From Streptomyces xanthochromogenes (GTDB taxonomy: Bacteria; Actinomycetota; Actinomycetes; Streptomycetales; Streptomycetaceae): a stretch of 64,000 nucleotides of DNA. Made by a program: the position numbers and the translations under genes. The notes under the pieces were generated by a model, which made no database searches, was not told the DNA's origin, and saw only the letters and a program-made list of their open reading frames with translations. Where the stretch lies: positions 45,910-109,909 of the forward strand of contig NZ_BMUZ01000007.1 of assembly GCF_014650455.1 (NCBI RefSeq), written 5' to 3'. This document shows, piece after piece, positions 7,948 through 17,469 of this stretch (positions within the stretch are counted from its first letter, which is position 1; every line of letters begins with the position of its first letter).

Positions 7948-8793
7948 TCAGAACAGCACGCTCATGAATGCTCCGGTCTCACGGAAACCGACCCGGCGGT
8001 AACAGGCGCGGGCGGGGGCGTTGAAGTCGTTCACGTACAGGCTCACGACCGGCGCGACGTCCGCGAGCGCGTACCGCAGGACGGCCGCCATGCCGGTGGC
8101 CGACAGGCCCTTGCCGCGGTGTTCGGGGGCGACCCAGACGCCCTGGATCTGGCAGGCCTGGTTGGTGGCGGCGCCGATCTCGGCCTTGAAGACGACCTTG
8201 CCGTCCTCGATGCGGGCGAACGACCGCCCGGAGCCGACGAGTTCGGCGACCCGGGCCTGGTAGAGCAGGCCGCCGTCACCGGCCATCGGGGAGACCCCGA
8301 CCTCCTCGGTGAACATGGCGACGCAGGCCGGCATGATCACGTCCATCTCGTCCTTGCGGATGCGGCGGACGTACGGGTCCGGGGCGATGTCGTCGGGCAT
8401 CCGCTCGGCGACCATCAGGGGCTGGTGCGGGCGTACGTCACGGGCCGGGCCCCAGTGCGGTTCGAGCAGCCCCCACAGCCGGGCGGTGGGTTCGGCGGGG
8501 CCGACGATCGAGGAGCAGCGGCGGCCGGTGCGGCGGGCCCGGTCGGCGAAGGAACGTACCGCCTCGGGGGTGGCGCAGATCGGTACGAGATTGGCGCCGG
8601 AGTAGCACAGGGAGCGGAGCCGGCCGTCCGCGTACCAGCCCCACATCTCGCCGCCGAGGCGCCAGGGGTCGAGGCCGGCGATCTGTACGCGGGACGTCAC
8701 GAACGCGTTGGCGACCGGCTCGCTCTCCAGGATGGCGAGCGCCGCGCCGAGGTCGCCGGGTTCGAGGACCCGGGTGGTGGTCTGCATCAACAC
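7948..8793 (-). CDS. GNAT family N-acetyltransferase with DUF4081-type N-terminal domain
   Basis: This is a 281-residue protein. The C-terminal half (about 140-281) is a GNAT domain with VWVAPEHRGKGLSATGMAAV as the acetyl-CoA motif and ACYRRVGFRETGAF as the final strand. The N-terminal half (about 5-135, including NAFVTSRVQIAGLD and LGGEMWGWY) matches the extra domain found in actinobacterial proteins of this sort. The first codon could be GTG at 8793 or ATG at 8787; the protein barely changes. The gene lies downstream of ispG with a repeat-filled gap between them. The acceptor substrate is unknown. Confidence 0.85.
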   Translation of the reverse strand: MLMQTTTRVLEPGDLGAALAILESEPVANAFVTSRVQIAGLDPWRLGGEMWGWYADGRLRSLCYSGANLVPICATPEAVRSFADRARRTGRRCSSIVGPAEPTARLWGLLEPHWGPARDVRPHQPLMVAERMPDDIAPDPYVRRIRKDEMDVIMPACVAMFTEEVGVSPMAGDGGLLYQARVAELVGSGRSFARIEDGKVVFKAEIGAATNQACQIQGVWVAPEHRGKGLSATGMAAVLRYALADVAPVVSLYVNDFNAPARACYRRVGFRETGAFMSVLF

Positions 8794-8862
8794 GAGGGGG
8801 CCTCACGGGACGGGCTGCTGATCTCCGCACTGTACCCGCCGCCCCGGTCCCCCCGCTTTCCT

Positions 8863-9222
8863 GGGGCTCCGCCCCGGGCCCCGTTCGCGCCTCAAGGGCG
8901 CTGGCCCTCAATCTCCCCCGAGGCCTCTAGGGCCAGGGGGGACCCCCATGACGAGCTGGGGATGCCTGCACGGGCCCGCACCAATCAGCCCGGCGGGCTG
9001 AAATGCTCCGGTGCGGGCCGGCACCGGGCCTTTAGGGGCGCGGGGAACTGCGCGACCAGCCACCCACGGTCCGCAGCCGAAAAAAAGGGGGCCCGGGGGC
9101 GCAGCCCCGGAAGCAACCCGGAAGCCCAACCATCCCCACTCACACCCCCGGAGGGTTGCGGGAAGGGGCGGGCGGGGCAAAACCCGGGGCCCGGGGCGGA
9201 GCCCCGGCGCACCCCGGGCCGC
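8863..9222. repeat. Composite palindromic intergenic repeat, copy 2 (gap 8794-9237)
   Basis: This 444-bp gap contains no gene. The repeat holds GGGGCTCCGCCCC at its left side, a GTGCGGGCCGGCACC inner palindrome, the AGGGGCGCGGGGAACTGCG block, GGAGGGTTGCGGGAAGGGGC, and GGGGCGGAGCCCC at the right side. These are the same modules as the copies near 5313, 17085 and 47140. It sits just past the 3' end of ispG on the minus strand, and so may serve as its terminator. Confidence 0.8.
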
Positions 9223-9237
9223 CCCGGCCGGGACGGA

Positions 9238-10395
9238 TCAGCCGGCCACCGAGATCTGGGGCTCGCCCGAGGCGACCCCGTCCCGCTCCATCTGCTCCGC
9301 GATCTTCATCGCCTCGTCGATGAGCGTCTCCACGATCTTCGACTCCGGCACCGTCTTGATGACCTCGCCCTTGACGAAGATCTGGCCCTTGCCGTTGCCC
9401 GAGGCGACGCCCAGGTCGGCCTCACGCGCCTCGCCGGGCCCGTTCACGACGCAGCCCATGACCGCGACCCGCAGCGGAACCTCCATGCCCTCAAGGCCCG
9501 CCGTGACCTCCTCGGCCAGCTTGTAGACGTCCACCTGGGCCCGCCCGCAGGAGGGGCAGGACACGATCTCCAGGCGGCGCTGGCGCAGGTTCAGGGCCTC
9601 CAGGATCTGGATGCCCACCTTGATCTCCTCGGCCGGCGGGGCCGAAAGGGAGACGCGGATCGTGTCGCCGATGCCCTCCGCGAGCAACGCGCCGAAGGCG
9701 ACGGCGGACTTGATCGTGCCCTGGAACGCCGGGCCCGCCTCGGTCACGCCGAGGTGCAGCGGGTAGTCGCTCTGCGCGGCCAGCTGACGGTAGGCGTTGA
9801 CCATCACGACCGGGTCGTTGTGCTTGACCGAGATCTTGATGTCACGGAAGCCGTGCTCCTCGAAGAGGGAGGCCTCCCACAGCGCGGACTCGACGAGCGC
9901 CTCCGGCGTCGCCTTGCCGTACTTCTTCAGCAGCCGCGCGTCCAGCGAGCCCGCGTTGACGCCGATCCGGATCGGCGTGCCGGCGTCCTTCGCCGCCTGC
10001 GCGATCTCCTTGACCTTGTCGTCGAACTGCTTGATGTTGCCCGGGTTCACGCGCACCGCCGCACATCCCGCGTCGATCGCCGCGAACACGTACTTCGGCT
10101 GGAAGTGGATGTCGGCGATCACCGGGATCTGCGACTTCCGCGCGATCGTGGCGAGCGCGTCCGCGTCGTCCTGCGTGGGGCAGGCGACACGGACGATCTG
10201 GCAGCCCGACGCCGTCAACTCGGCGATCTGCTGCAACGTCGCACCGATGTCCGACGTCCTCGTCGTGGTCATGGACTGCACCGAGACGGGTGCGTCCCCG
10301 CCGACCGCCACGGAACCGACCTGGATCTGACGGCTCTTGCGACGCTCGGCCAGCTTGGTCGGTACGGACGGCATTCCCAGTGAAATCGCAGTCAT
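9238..10395 (-). CDS. ispG: 4-hydroxy-3-methylbut-2-en-1-yl diphosphate synthase
   Basis: IspG is the iron-sulfur enzyme of the MEP isoprenoid pathway that converts MEcPP to HMBPP. The 385-residue form starting MTAISLGMPSVPTKLAERRK is preferred; an upstream extension of the frame is not supported. The TIM-barrel half runs from about 30 to 260. The C-terminal cluster domain shows CPSCGRAQVDVYKL and MGCVVNGPGEA, which supply the three Cys ligands of the 4Fe-4S cluster. It lies just downstream of rseP and dxr. A hairpin between rseP and ispG (10508-10547) suggests that it has its own promoter. Confidence 0.97.
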   Translation of the reverse strand: MTAISLGMPSVPTKLAERRKSRQIQVGSVAVGGDAPVSVQSMTTTRTSDIGATLQQIAELTASGCQIVRVACPTQDDADALATIARKSQIPVIADIHFQPKYVFAAIDAGCAAVRVNPGNIKQFDDKVKEIAQAAKDAGTPIRIGVNAGSLDARLLKKYGKATPEALVESALWEASLFEEHGFRDIKISVKHNDPVVMVNAYRQLAAQSDYPLHLGVTEAGPAFQGTIKSAVAFGALLAEGIGDTIRVSLSAPPAEEIKVGIQILEALNLRQRRLEIVSCPSCGRAQVDVYKLAEEVTAGLEGMEVPLRVAVMGCVVNGPGEAREADLGVASGNGKGQIFVKGEVIKTVPESKIVETLIDEAMKIAEQMERDGVASGEPQISVAG

Positions 10396-10507
10396 CTGCT
10401 GTGCAACCCCAAGGTGTGGATCAAGGTCCCGAGATCGGCGGGCTCCAGCCTTCGAGGTTACGTCACCCACGGGGCCCGGGGCACACCGTGCCCCGGAGTT
10501 CACGCGA

Positions 10508-10547
10508 AGGGGCGGCTCCGGGCACTCCGTGCACCCGGGCCGCCCCT
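10508..10547 (-). terminator. Hairpin terminator after rseP
   Basis: An inverted repeat of 14 paired bases (AGGGGCGGC then CCGGG, with one bulged T) encloses a loop of about 11 bases. It lies about 80 bases past the rseP stop on the minus strand and upstream of ispG, and probably ends the dxr-rseP transcript. Confidence 0.65.
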
Positions 10548-10626
10548 GATCGCGTACGCCGTCCGTACACCGGCAGTACCCCGGTGGTACGTCAGGCACG
10601 TGCGGCGGGGATCTCCGCCGCGGCCG

Positions 10627-11928
10627 TCAGGTGATCTTCACCGGGTTCACCACGTCCGCCACGAGGACGAGCAGCGTGAAGCAGATGAAGATCCCGGCCA
10701 CCACGTACGCGACCGGCATCAGCTTCGCCACGTCGAACGGGCCCGGGTCGGCCCGCTTCAGGACGCGGGCGACGTTGCGGCGCAGCGACTCCCACAGGGC
10801 GCCCGCGATGTGGCCGCCGTCCAGCGGGAGCAGCGGCAGCATGTTGAACAGGAACAGCGAGAGGTTGAAGCCCGCGAGCAGGAACAGGAACGTCGCGATG
10901 ATGTTCGGCGTCGGGGCGTCCAGGTTGAGCACCTCGCCGCTGAGGCGGGCCGCGCCGACCACGCCGACCGGGGAGTCGGCCTTGCGCTCGCCGCCGTCGA
11001 AGGCCGCGTTCCACAGGTCCGGGATCTTGCCGGGCAGCGCGACGATCGAGTGGACGCCGTTCTGCACCATCTCGCCCATGCGGTCGACGGACTGGCCGAA
11101 GGTGAGCGGCTTGATCTCCGACTTGGGGGCGAAGCCGAGGTAGCCGGCCGGGACGTACTGGTCCGGCACCACGTCGCCGTTCCCGTCCTTCTTCGCCACC
11201 ATGTTCTTGGCGAGCGTCGGGTGCAGGGTGACCTGCTGCCCCGCGCGCTCCACGGTGATCGTGGCCGGGCCGATGGTCTCGCGGATGCGGTCGGAGAGGT
11301 CCGCCCAGTCCTTCACGGGACTGCCGTTGAAGGCGACGATGGTGTCGCCGTTCTTCAGGCCGGCCGCCTCGGCGGGCGACACCGCGTCGCCCGGCTCGCA
11401 GGTCTGGCGCTTCTCGCTCTGCGCGATCACGCACTTCTGCACACCGGCGACCTGGGTGGTCTGGGTCGCCATGCCGAAGCCCATGAGCACGCTGAGGAAG
11501 ATCGCGACGGCGAGGATCAGGTTCATGAACGGGCCGGCGAACATGACGATGACGCGCTTCCAGGGCTTGCGCGTGTAGAAGAGCCGGTCCTCGTCGCCGG
11601 GCTGGAGCTCCTCGAAGGCGGCCGCCCGCGCGTCCTCGATCATGCCGCGGAACGGCGAGGTCGAGCGCGCCTCGATACGGCCGTCCGCGCCGGGCGGGAA
11701 CATGCCGATCATGCGGATGTAGCCGCCGGCCGGCACCGCCTTGATGCCGTACTCGGTGTCGCCCTTCTTGCGCGACCAGATGGTGGGGCCGAAGCCGACC
11801 ATGTACTGCGGCACGCGGATGCCGAAGAGCTTGGCCGTGGAGAGGTGGCCGAGCTCGTGCCACGCGATGGAGATGAGCAGCCCCACGGCGAAGAGCGCTA
11901 TGCCGAGGACCGTCAACAGGATCGTCAT
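10627..11928 (-). CDS. rseP: RIP/site-2 zinc metalloprotease (RseP/RasP family)
   Basis: This intramembrane protease of 433 residues is polytopic. The first membrane segment carries the zinc motif HELGH (in SIAWHELGHLSTAKLFG). A central PDZ domain includes EAAGLKNGDTIVAFNGSPV, and the last membrane segments carry LPLLPLDGGHIAGALWE, the third zinc ligand (LDG). Family members cut anti-sigma factors or signal-peptide remnants inside the membrane. The start is ATG at 11928, overlapping the dxr stop as ATGA, so the two are translationally coupled. Longer starts inside dxr are not supported. Which anti-sigma factor it acts on cannot be told here. Confidence 0.95.
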   Translation of the reverse strand: MTILLTVLGIALFAVGLLISIAWHELGHLSTAKLFGIRVPQYMVGFGPTIWSRKKGDTEYGIKAVPAGGYIRMIGMFPPGADGRIEARSTSPFRGMIEDARAAAFEELQPGDEDRLFYTRKPWKRVIVMFAGPFMNLILAVAIFLSVLMGFGMATQTTQVAGVQKCVIAQSEKRQTCEPGDAVSPAEAAGLKNGDTIVAFNGSPVKDWADLSDRIRETIGPATITVERAGQQVTLHPTLAKNMVAKKDGNGDVVPDQYVPAGYLGFAPKSEIKPLTFGQSVDRMGEMVQNGVHSIVALPGKIPDLWNAAFDGGERKADSPVGVVGAARLSGEVLNLDAPTPNIIATFLFLLAGFNLSLFLFNMLPLLPLDGGHIAGALWESLRRNVARVLKRADPGPFDVAKLMPVAYVVAGIFICFTLLVLVADVVNPVKIT

Positions 11929-13175
11929 GCGCGTGCCTCCGCTGTCGCCTTCACCGCGAGTTCCCGGGCCCGGGCGCGTGCCCAGGTCTCCGCTTCCAGG
12001 ACGTCCGAGACCGTGAGGGAAGTTCCCGCGGCCGGCGTCCCGTGTTCGGTGACGACTTCCGTCACCGTCTCCATGATCCCGCTGAAGGGGAGCCGCCCGG
12101 CCAGGAACGCGTCCACGCACTCCTCGTTCGCGGCATTGAACACCGCCGGAGCCGTCCCGCCCAGTTCCCCGACGTGCCGGGCGAGTCCCACCGAGGGGAA
12201 GGCCTCGTTGTCGAGCGGGTAGAACTCCCAGGTCGAGGCCTTGGTCCAGTCGAAGGCGGGGGCCGCGTCCGGCACCCGCTCGGGCCAGCCGAGCCCGAGG
12301 GCGATCGGCCCGCGCATGTCGGGCGGGGTGGCCTGCGCCAGCGTGGAGCCGTCGGTGAACTCGACCATGGAGTGCACATAGGACTGGGGGTGGACGACGA
12401 CCTCGATGCGCTCGAAGGGGATGTCGTAGAGCAGGTGCGCCTCGATCACCTCCAGGCCCTTGTTGACCAGGGTCGCCGAGTTGACGGTGATCACGGGTCC
12501 CATCGCCCAGGTGGGGTGGGCGAGCGCGTCGCTGGGCGTGACGTCGGCCAGTTCGCTCCTGGTGCGCCCCCGGAAGGGGCCGCCCGACGCGGTGACGACG
12601 AGCTTGCGTACGTCGGCGCGCTTTCCGGCGGCGAGCGCCTGGAAGAGGGCGGCGTGCTCGGAGTCGACCGGGATGATCTGGCCGGGCTTCGCGATCGCCT
12701 TGACGAGGGGGCCTCCGACGATCAGCGACTCCTTGTTGGCGAGCGCGAGCGTGCGGCCGGCCGTGAGCGCGGCCAGCGTCGGGGCGAGGCCGATCGAGCC
12801 GGTGATCCCGTTCAGGACGGTGTGGCAGGGGGACGCCGCGAGCTCGGTCGCCGCGTCGGGGCCGGCCAGGATCTCGGGGAGCGGCTCACCCGCGTACTGG
12901 GCCGCCAGCGCCGCGCGCAGGGCGGGCACGGTGTCCTCGCGGGCCACCGCGACGGTGCGCACCCGCAGCCGTCGGGCCTGCTCGGCGAGCAGCTCGACCC
13001 GGCCGCCGGCCGCGGAGAGCGCGGTCACGCGGAAGCGGTCGGGGTTGCGCAGGACCAGGTCGATGGCCTGGGTACCGATGGACCCGGTGGATCCGAGGAC
13101 CACCACATCGCGTCGGCCTTCGACCGGGTCGAAGGTGATGTGGGGGTCGGCGAGGGGGGCTGGGCTGTCGCTCAT
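11925..13175 (-). CDS. dxr: 1-deoxy-D-xylulose 5-phosphate reductoisomerase
   Basis: Dxr makes MEP from DXP with NADPH and is the second step of the MEP pathway. The 416-residue protein has the NADPH-binding motif VVVLGSTGSIGTQAIDLVL near residue 25. The catalytic part contains NKESLIVGGPLV and NKGLEVIEAHLLYDIPF, followed by VVVHPQSYVHSMVEF. The ATG at 13175 (MSDSPAPLADPH) is chosen because upstream sequence reads as Pro/Arg-rich noise. The stop overlaps the rseP start. Together with ispG next door, two MEP genes flank the protease gene, a common actinobacterial arrangement. Confidence 0.96.
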   Translation of the reverse strand: MSDSPAPLADPHITFDPVEGRRDVVVLGSTGSIGTQAIDLVLRNPDRFRVTALSAAGGRVELLAEQARRLRVRTVAVAREDTVPALRAALAAQYAGEPLPEILAGPDAATELAASPCHTVLNGITGSIGLAPTLAALTAGRTLALANKESLIVGGPLVKAIAKPGQIIPVDSEHAALFQALAAGKRADVRKLVVTASGGPFRGRTRSELADVTPSDALAHPTWAMGPVITVNSATLVNKGLEVIEAHLLYDIPFERIEVVVHPQSYVHSMVEFTDGSTLAQATPPDMRGPIALGLGWPERVPDAAPAFDWTKASTWEFYPLDNEAFPSVGLARHVGELGGTAPAVFNAANEECVDAFLAGRLPFSGIMETVTEVVTEHGTPAAGTSLTVSDVLEAETWARARARELAVKATAEARA

Positions 13176-13325
13176 GCCCCCATTGTTGCCGCATCGGCTG
13201 TGCGCCCGAACAGCGCTCCTGACAATAAGCCCGGGATGAGTGCGGGGGCGGCGCCGGGAGGCGGGTGGGAGCGGGGCCGGGCGGTGGCGGGGAGCGGGGT
13301 GCGGCCGGGGGCGGGAGGCAGGTGC

Positions 13326-13362
13326 GGGCGCCGTCCCGTACCCCGCTGTCGGGACGGCGCCC
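13326..13362 (-). terminator. Hairpin terminator after acyl-CoA dehydrogenase
   Basis: A perfect 13-bp stem (GGGCGCCGTCCCG and its complement) with an 11-base loop lies 52 bases past the stop codon of the dehydrogenase gene on the minus strand, and ahead of dxr. Confidence 0.75.
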
Positions 13363-13414
13363 AGGGGGCCCGGCGCCGGAGCGGAGACACTCGCTCCGGC
13401 CCGCCGGGCACGGG

Positions 13415-15340
13415 TCAGCGGATGGGGCGGTGGACGTTGTCGCGCTTGGCCGGGCCCGGGGTCGCGTCCGCGATCCACGCGCCGTCGTCGGACGGGTCGA
13501 TGACGCCCGCCTCCAGCCACGTGTACGCCCCGGCGAGGACCTCGTCGACGACCTTGCGGTCGAGGTCGTCGGTGTTGCTCCACAGCCGGGTGAAGAGTTC
13601 CTCCACGCGGATGCGCGACTGACGGCAGAAGGTGTCGGCCAGCTGGACCGCCTCGCGGCCGTTCTCACCGGCGGCGCGCAGGTGCTCGGCCCGTACGCAG
13701 GCCGCGCTCATCGCGAAGAGCTCGGCCCCGATGTCGACGATCCGGCCGAGGAAGCCCTGCTTGGTCTCCATCCGGCCCTGCCAGCGGGACATGGCGTAGA
13801 ACGTGGAGCGGGCGAGCTTGCGCGCGGAGCGCTCGGCGTAGCGCAGATGCTGGGCCAGCGGCCCGAACTCGCTGTAGGAGCTGGGGAGTTGGCCGGGCCC
13901 GGCGACGAGTTTGGGCAGCCACTTGGCGTAGAACCCGGCCGCGCCCACACCCGCCTTCGCCTTGTCCTGGAGGGTCTTGTCGGGGTCGATGAGGTCGCCC
14001 GCCACGGACAGGTGGGCGTCGACCGCCTCGCGGGCGATCAGCAGGTGCATGATCTCCGTCGAGCCCTCGAAGATCCGGTTGATCCGCATGTCGCGGAGCA
14101 TCTGCTCGGCGGGCACGGCCCGTTCGCCGCGGGCCGCCAGCGAGTCCGCGGTCTCGAAGCCGCGGCCGCCGCGGATCTGGACCAGCTCGTCCGTCATCAG
14201 CCAGCCCATCTCGGACCCGTACAGCTTGGCGAGGGCGGCCTCGATGCGGATGTCGTTGCGGTTCTCGTCGGCCATCTGCGCCGACAGGTCGGTCATCGCC
14301 TCCAGGGCGAACGTGGTCGCCGCGATGAAGGAGATCTTCGCGCCGACCGCCTCGTGCCGGGCGACCGGACGCCCCCACTGCTCACGCACCCCCGCCCATT
14401 CGCGGGCGATCTTCAGAGCCCACTTGCCGCCGCCGACACACATCGCGGGCAGCGAGAGCCGGCCCGTGTTGAGCGTGGTCAGGGCGATCTTGAGCCCGGA
14501 GCCCTCGGGCCCGATCCGGTTGGCGGCGGGCACCCGGACCTGGTGGAAGCGGGTGACGCCGTTCTCGATGCCGCGCAGCCCCATGAACGCGTTGCGGTTC
14601 TCCACGGTGACGCCGGGCGAGTCGGCCTCCACGACGAAGGCGGTGATGCCGCCCTTGTGGCCCTCGGACTTCGGCACCCGGGCCATCACGACGAGCAGGT
14701 CGGCGACGACGCCGTTGGTGGTCCACAGCTTCACGCCGTCCAGGACGTACGTGTCCTCGCCGTCCGGCACCGCGGCGGTGGCGAGCCGGGCCGGGTCGGA
14801 GCCCACGTCGGGCTCGGTGAGCAGGAACGCGGAGATGTCGGTACGGGCACAGCGCGGCAGGAAGGCGTCCTTCTGCTCCTGGGTGCCGAACAGCTTCAGC
14901 GGCTGGGGCACGCCGATCGACTGGTGCGCGGAGAGCAGCGCGCCGATCGCGGGGCTGGCCGAACCGGCGAGCGTGAGCGCCTTGTTGTAGTAGACCTGGG
15001 TCAGCCCCTGGCCGCCGTACTTCGTGTCGATCTTCATCCCGAGGGCGCCGAGCTCCTTGAGCCCGTTCACGACCTCGTCCGGGATGCGCGACTGGCGCTC
15101 GATGAGGCGGCCGTCGACCCGGGTCTCGCAGAAGTCGCGCATCTTGGCGAGGAAGGCCTCGCCGCGCTCCACGTCCTCGGGGGCGGGCTGGGGGTGGGGG
15201 TGGATCAGGTCGAGGCGCAGCCGGCCGAGGAAGAGCTCCTTCGCGAAGCTGGGCTTGCGCCAGTCCTGCTCGCGGGCGGCCTCGGCGACCTGGCGCGCCT
15301 CGCGCTCGGAGACCTTGGGCGTGTGCTGTGGTGCGGTCAT
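13415..15340 (-). CDS. Acyl-CoA dehydrogenase family protein
   Basis: This is a flavoenzyme of 641 residues, longer than the about 390 of classical acyl-CoA dehydrogenases, with an N-terminal extension and a C-terminal domain of about 200 residues, as in FadE/very-long-chain types. Middle-domain signatures are visible: AFLLTEPDVGSDPARLATAA (substrate and FAD contacts), DGVKLWTTNGVVADLLVVMA, and the C-domain segment QIRGGRGFETADSLAARGER. IFEGSTEIMHLLIAREAV carries the family's usual C-terminal motif. A GAGGAG site precedes the ATG at 15340. It stands alone, with terminators on both sides. The substrate chain length is unknown. Confidence 0.92.
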   Translation of the reverse strand: MTAPQHTPKVSEREARQVAEAAREQDWRKPSFAKELFLGRLRLDLIHPHPQPAPEDVERGEAFLAKMRDFCETRVDGRLIERQSRIPDEVVNGLKELGALGMKIDTKYGGQGLTQVYYNKALTLAGSASPAIGALLSAHQSIGVPQPLKLFGTQEQKDAFLPRCARTDISAFLLTEPDVGSDPARLATAAVPDGEDTYVLDGVKLWTTNGVVADLLVVMARVPKSEGHKGGITAFVVEADSPGVTVENRNAFMGLRGIENGVTRFHQVRVPAANRIGPEGSGLKIALTTLNTGRLSLPAMCVGGGKWALKIAREWAGVREQWGRPVARHEAVGAKISFIAATTFALEAMTDLSAQMADENRNDIRIEAALAKLYGSEMGWLMTDELVQIRGGRGFETADSLAARGERAVPAEQMLRDMRINRIFEGSTEIMHLLIAREAVDAHLSVAGDLIDPDKTLQDKAKAGVGAAGFYAKWLPKLVAGPGQLPSSYSEFGPLAQHLRYAERSARKLARSTFYAMSRWQGRMETKQGFLGRIVDIGAELFAMSAACVRAEHLRAAGENGREAVQLADTFCRQSRIRVEELFTRLWSNTDDLDRKVVDEVLAGAYTWLEAGVIDPSDDGAWIADATPGPAKRDNVHRPIR

Positions 15341-15466
15341 TGAGGGGTTCTCCTCGCCGCGGGCTGACGGGTGCGGGCGGCTGCCCGTTACCGGGTGGTG
15401 CTACTCGACCGTATGTACCCCATTCCCGGCACTTGGACCACCCCTCACGTCCGCCCGGACGCACGA

Positions 15467-15505
15467 CGGCGGCCGGAACCCCCGCACAGTGGGTTCCGGC
15501 CGCCG
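15467..15505 (-). terminator. Hairpin terminator after aldehyde dehydrogenase
   Basis: A perfect 15-bp stem (CGGCGGCCGGAACCC and its complement) with a 9-base loop lies 43 bases past the stop of the dehydrogenase gene at 15548 on the minus strand. It is among the strongest hairpins in the window. Confidence 0.8.
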
Positions 15506-15547
15506 GTCTCACATCGCCCGTGACCGCAGGGCGAGGCGCGTCAGGTC

Positions 15548-16993
15548 CTACAGGGCGAGGCCCGTCAGGACGAGGACGCGCTCGTAGGTGTAGTCGTCCA
15601 TCGCGTAGCGGACGCCCTCGCGGCCGACGCCGGAGGCCTTGGCGCCGCCGTACGGCATCTGGTCGGCGCGGTAGGACGGCACGTCGCCGATGATCACGCC
15701 GCCGACCTCAAGGGCGCGGTGGGCGCGGAAGGCGGTCCCCACGTCGTGCGTGAACACCCCTGCCTGGAGGCCGTACTTGGAGGAGTTGACCGCGGCGAAC
15801 GCCTCGGCCTCGCCGTCCACCTTCTGCACGGTCAGGACCGGCCCGAAGACCTCCTCGCAGGCGAGGGTGGTGTCGGCGGGGACCTCGGTGAGCACGGTCG
15901 GCGCGTAGGAGGCGCCGTCGCGCTTGCCGCCGGCGAGCAGCTCGGCACCGGCCGCGACGGCCTCGTCGACCCAGGACTCGACGCGCCGGGCGGCATCCTC
16001 GCTGACCAGCGGGCCGACGTCGGTGGCGGAGTCGGAGGGGTCTCCGGTGACCTGCGCCTCGACGGCGGCGACGACCTTCGGGAGCAGCCGGTCGTACACG
16101 GCGGCGTCCGCGATCACGCGCTGCACGGAGATGCAGGACTGGCCGCCCTGGTAGTTGGAGAAGGTGGCGATGCGCGTCGCCGCCCAGTCCAGGTCCTCCT
16201 CGGAGGCCCAGTCGGCGAGGACGACGGCCGCGCCGTTGCCGCCGAGCTCCAGGGTGCAGTGCTTGCGCGGCACCGAGTCCATGATCGCGTAGCCGACCTT
16301 GTCGGAGCCGGTGAAGGAGATGACCGGGAGGCGGTCGTCCTGCACCAGGGCCGGCATCTTGTCGTTGGCGACCGGCAGGATGCTCCACGAGCCGGCGGGC
16401 AGCTCGGTCTCGGCAAGCAGCTCGCCGAGGACGAGCCCCGAGAGCGGGGTCGCGGGGGCCGGCTTCAGGACGATCGGGGCGCCGACCGCGATGGCCGGGG
16501 CGACCTTGTGGGCGCAGAGGTTGAGCGGGAAGTTGAACGGCGCGATGCCGAGGACGACGCCCTTGGGGAAGCGGCGGGTCAGGGCGAGGCGGCCCACGCC
16601 GCCACCGTCGGTGTCCAGGCGCTGGGCCTCGCCGCCGTTGAAGCGGCGGGCCTCCTCCGCGGCGAAGCGGAACACGGACACCGCGCGGCCGACCTCGCCG
16701 CGGGCCCACTTGATCGGCTTGCCGTTCTCGGCGGAGATCAGCTGGGCGATCTCCTCGGTGCGCTCGGTCAGGCGCTTGGAGACGTGGTCCAGGGCGGCGG
16801 CGCGGACGTGCGCCGGGGTCGCCGCGAACTCCTCCACGACGGCGTGCGCTGCGGCCACGGCCTCCTCGACCTGGGCGTCGGTGGGGACGCTGACCGAGGC
16901 GACGTGACGGCCGTCCCAGGGCGAAGTGACATCGAAGCTGTCGTCGCCGGTGGCCTCGCGGCCGGCGAGCCAGAAGGCGTGGGTAGAAGTCAT
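15548..16993 (-). CDS. NAD(P)-dependent aldehyde dehydrogenase, first of three in the window
   Basis: This 481-residue member of the ALDH superfamily oxidises an aldehyde to an acid. The catalytic Cys lies in YQGGQSCISVQRV, the general base Glu in CTLELGGNGAAVVLADW, and the cofactor region in GIAPFNFPLNLCAHKVAPA and FTGSDKVGYAIM. The ATG at 16993 (MTSTHAFWLAGREATG) gives the normal family length. A PucR-type regulator is encoded upstream on the same strand, and gabT lies a few genes away. A role in succinate semialdehyde or aminoaldehyde oxidation is a fair guess but is not proved by sequence. Confidence 0.9.
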   Translation of the reverse strand: MTSTHAFWLAGREATGDDSFDVTSPWDGRHVASVSVPTDAQVEEAVAAAHAVVEEFAATPAHVRAAALDHVSKRLTERTEEIAQLISAENGKPIKWARGEVGRAVSVFRFAAEEARRFNGGEAQRLDTDGGGVGRLALTRRFPKGVVLGIAPFNFPLNLCAHKVAPAIAVGAPIVLKPAPATPLSGLVLGELLAETELPAGSWSILPVANDKMPALVQDDRLPVISFTGSDKVGYAIMDSVPRKHCTLELGGNGAAVVLADWASEEDLDWAATRIATFSNYQGGQSCISVQRVIADAAVYDRLLPKVVAAVEAQVTGDPSDSATDVGPLVSEDAARRVESWVDEAVAAGAELLAGGKRDGASYAPTVLTEVPADTTLACEEVFGPVLTVQKVDGEAEAFAAVNSSKYGLQAGVFTHDVGTAFRAHRALEVGGVIIGDVPSYRADQMPYGGAKASGVGREGVRYAMDDYTYERVLVLTGLAL

Positions 16994-17084
16994 GCCCTCA
17001 CGGTAGGGCGCGCGGCGGGGGTGCGTGTTTGTCCGGGATGGAGTGGTCCGCCCACTCCGTACGCCGCTTTGTCGCCCCGCGAGC

Positions 17085-17440
17085 GCGGCGCCCCCGGGGA
17101 CCCCGAGAGCCTTTCCCCGCCCCGCCCCTTCCCGCAACCCTCCGGGGGCTGAAAGACCCCGGGGCTCCGCCCCGGACGCCGTTCGCGCCTCAAGGGCGCT
17201 CGTCCTCAAACGCCGGACGGGCTGAAATGCCCCGATGCGGGCCAGCACCGAGACATTCGGGGCCACCTACAGGGGCGCGGGGAACTGCGCGACCAGCCAC
17301 GCGCGGTCCGCAGCCGAACAAGCGGGGCCCGGGGCGCAGCCCCGGAAAGCCCGGCCACCCCCACTCCACCCCCGGAGGGTTGCGGGAAGGGGCGGGGAGG
17401 GGCGAAACCCGGGGTCTGGGGCGGAGCCCCAGGGAGAGGG
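17085..17440. repeat. Composite palindromic intergenic repeat, copy 3 (gap 16994-17469)
   Basis: The 476-bp gap has no gene. It contains CCGCCCCTTCCCGCAACCCT near 17120-17145, GGGGCTCCGCCCC near 17161, the GTCCTCAAACGCCGGACGGGCTG block, AGGGGCGCGGGGAACTGCG near 17272, GGAGGGTTGCGGGAAGGGGC near 17375, and GGGGCGGAGCCCC near 17427. It is the fullest of the four copies and lies at the 3' end of the PucR gene. Confidence 0.8.
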
Positions 17441-17469
17441 GGCCGGGGCGGAGCCACGGGAAGAAAGGA

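Noticed and set aside
7300..10383. Open frame of over 1000 codons on the plus strand across two GNAT genes, a repeat and ispG
   Set aside because: It crosses three proven genes and a non-coding repeat; its composition is typical of antisense frames.
10395..10599. Longer ispG start
   Set aside because: The extra residues read as intergenic sequence containing a terminator hairpin; the MTAISLGMPSVP start matches known family members.
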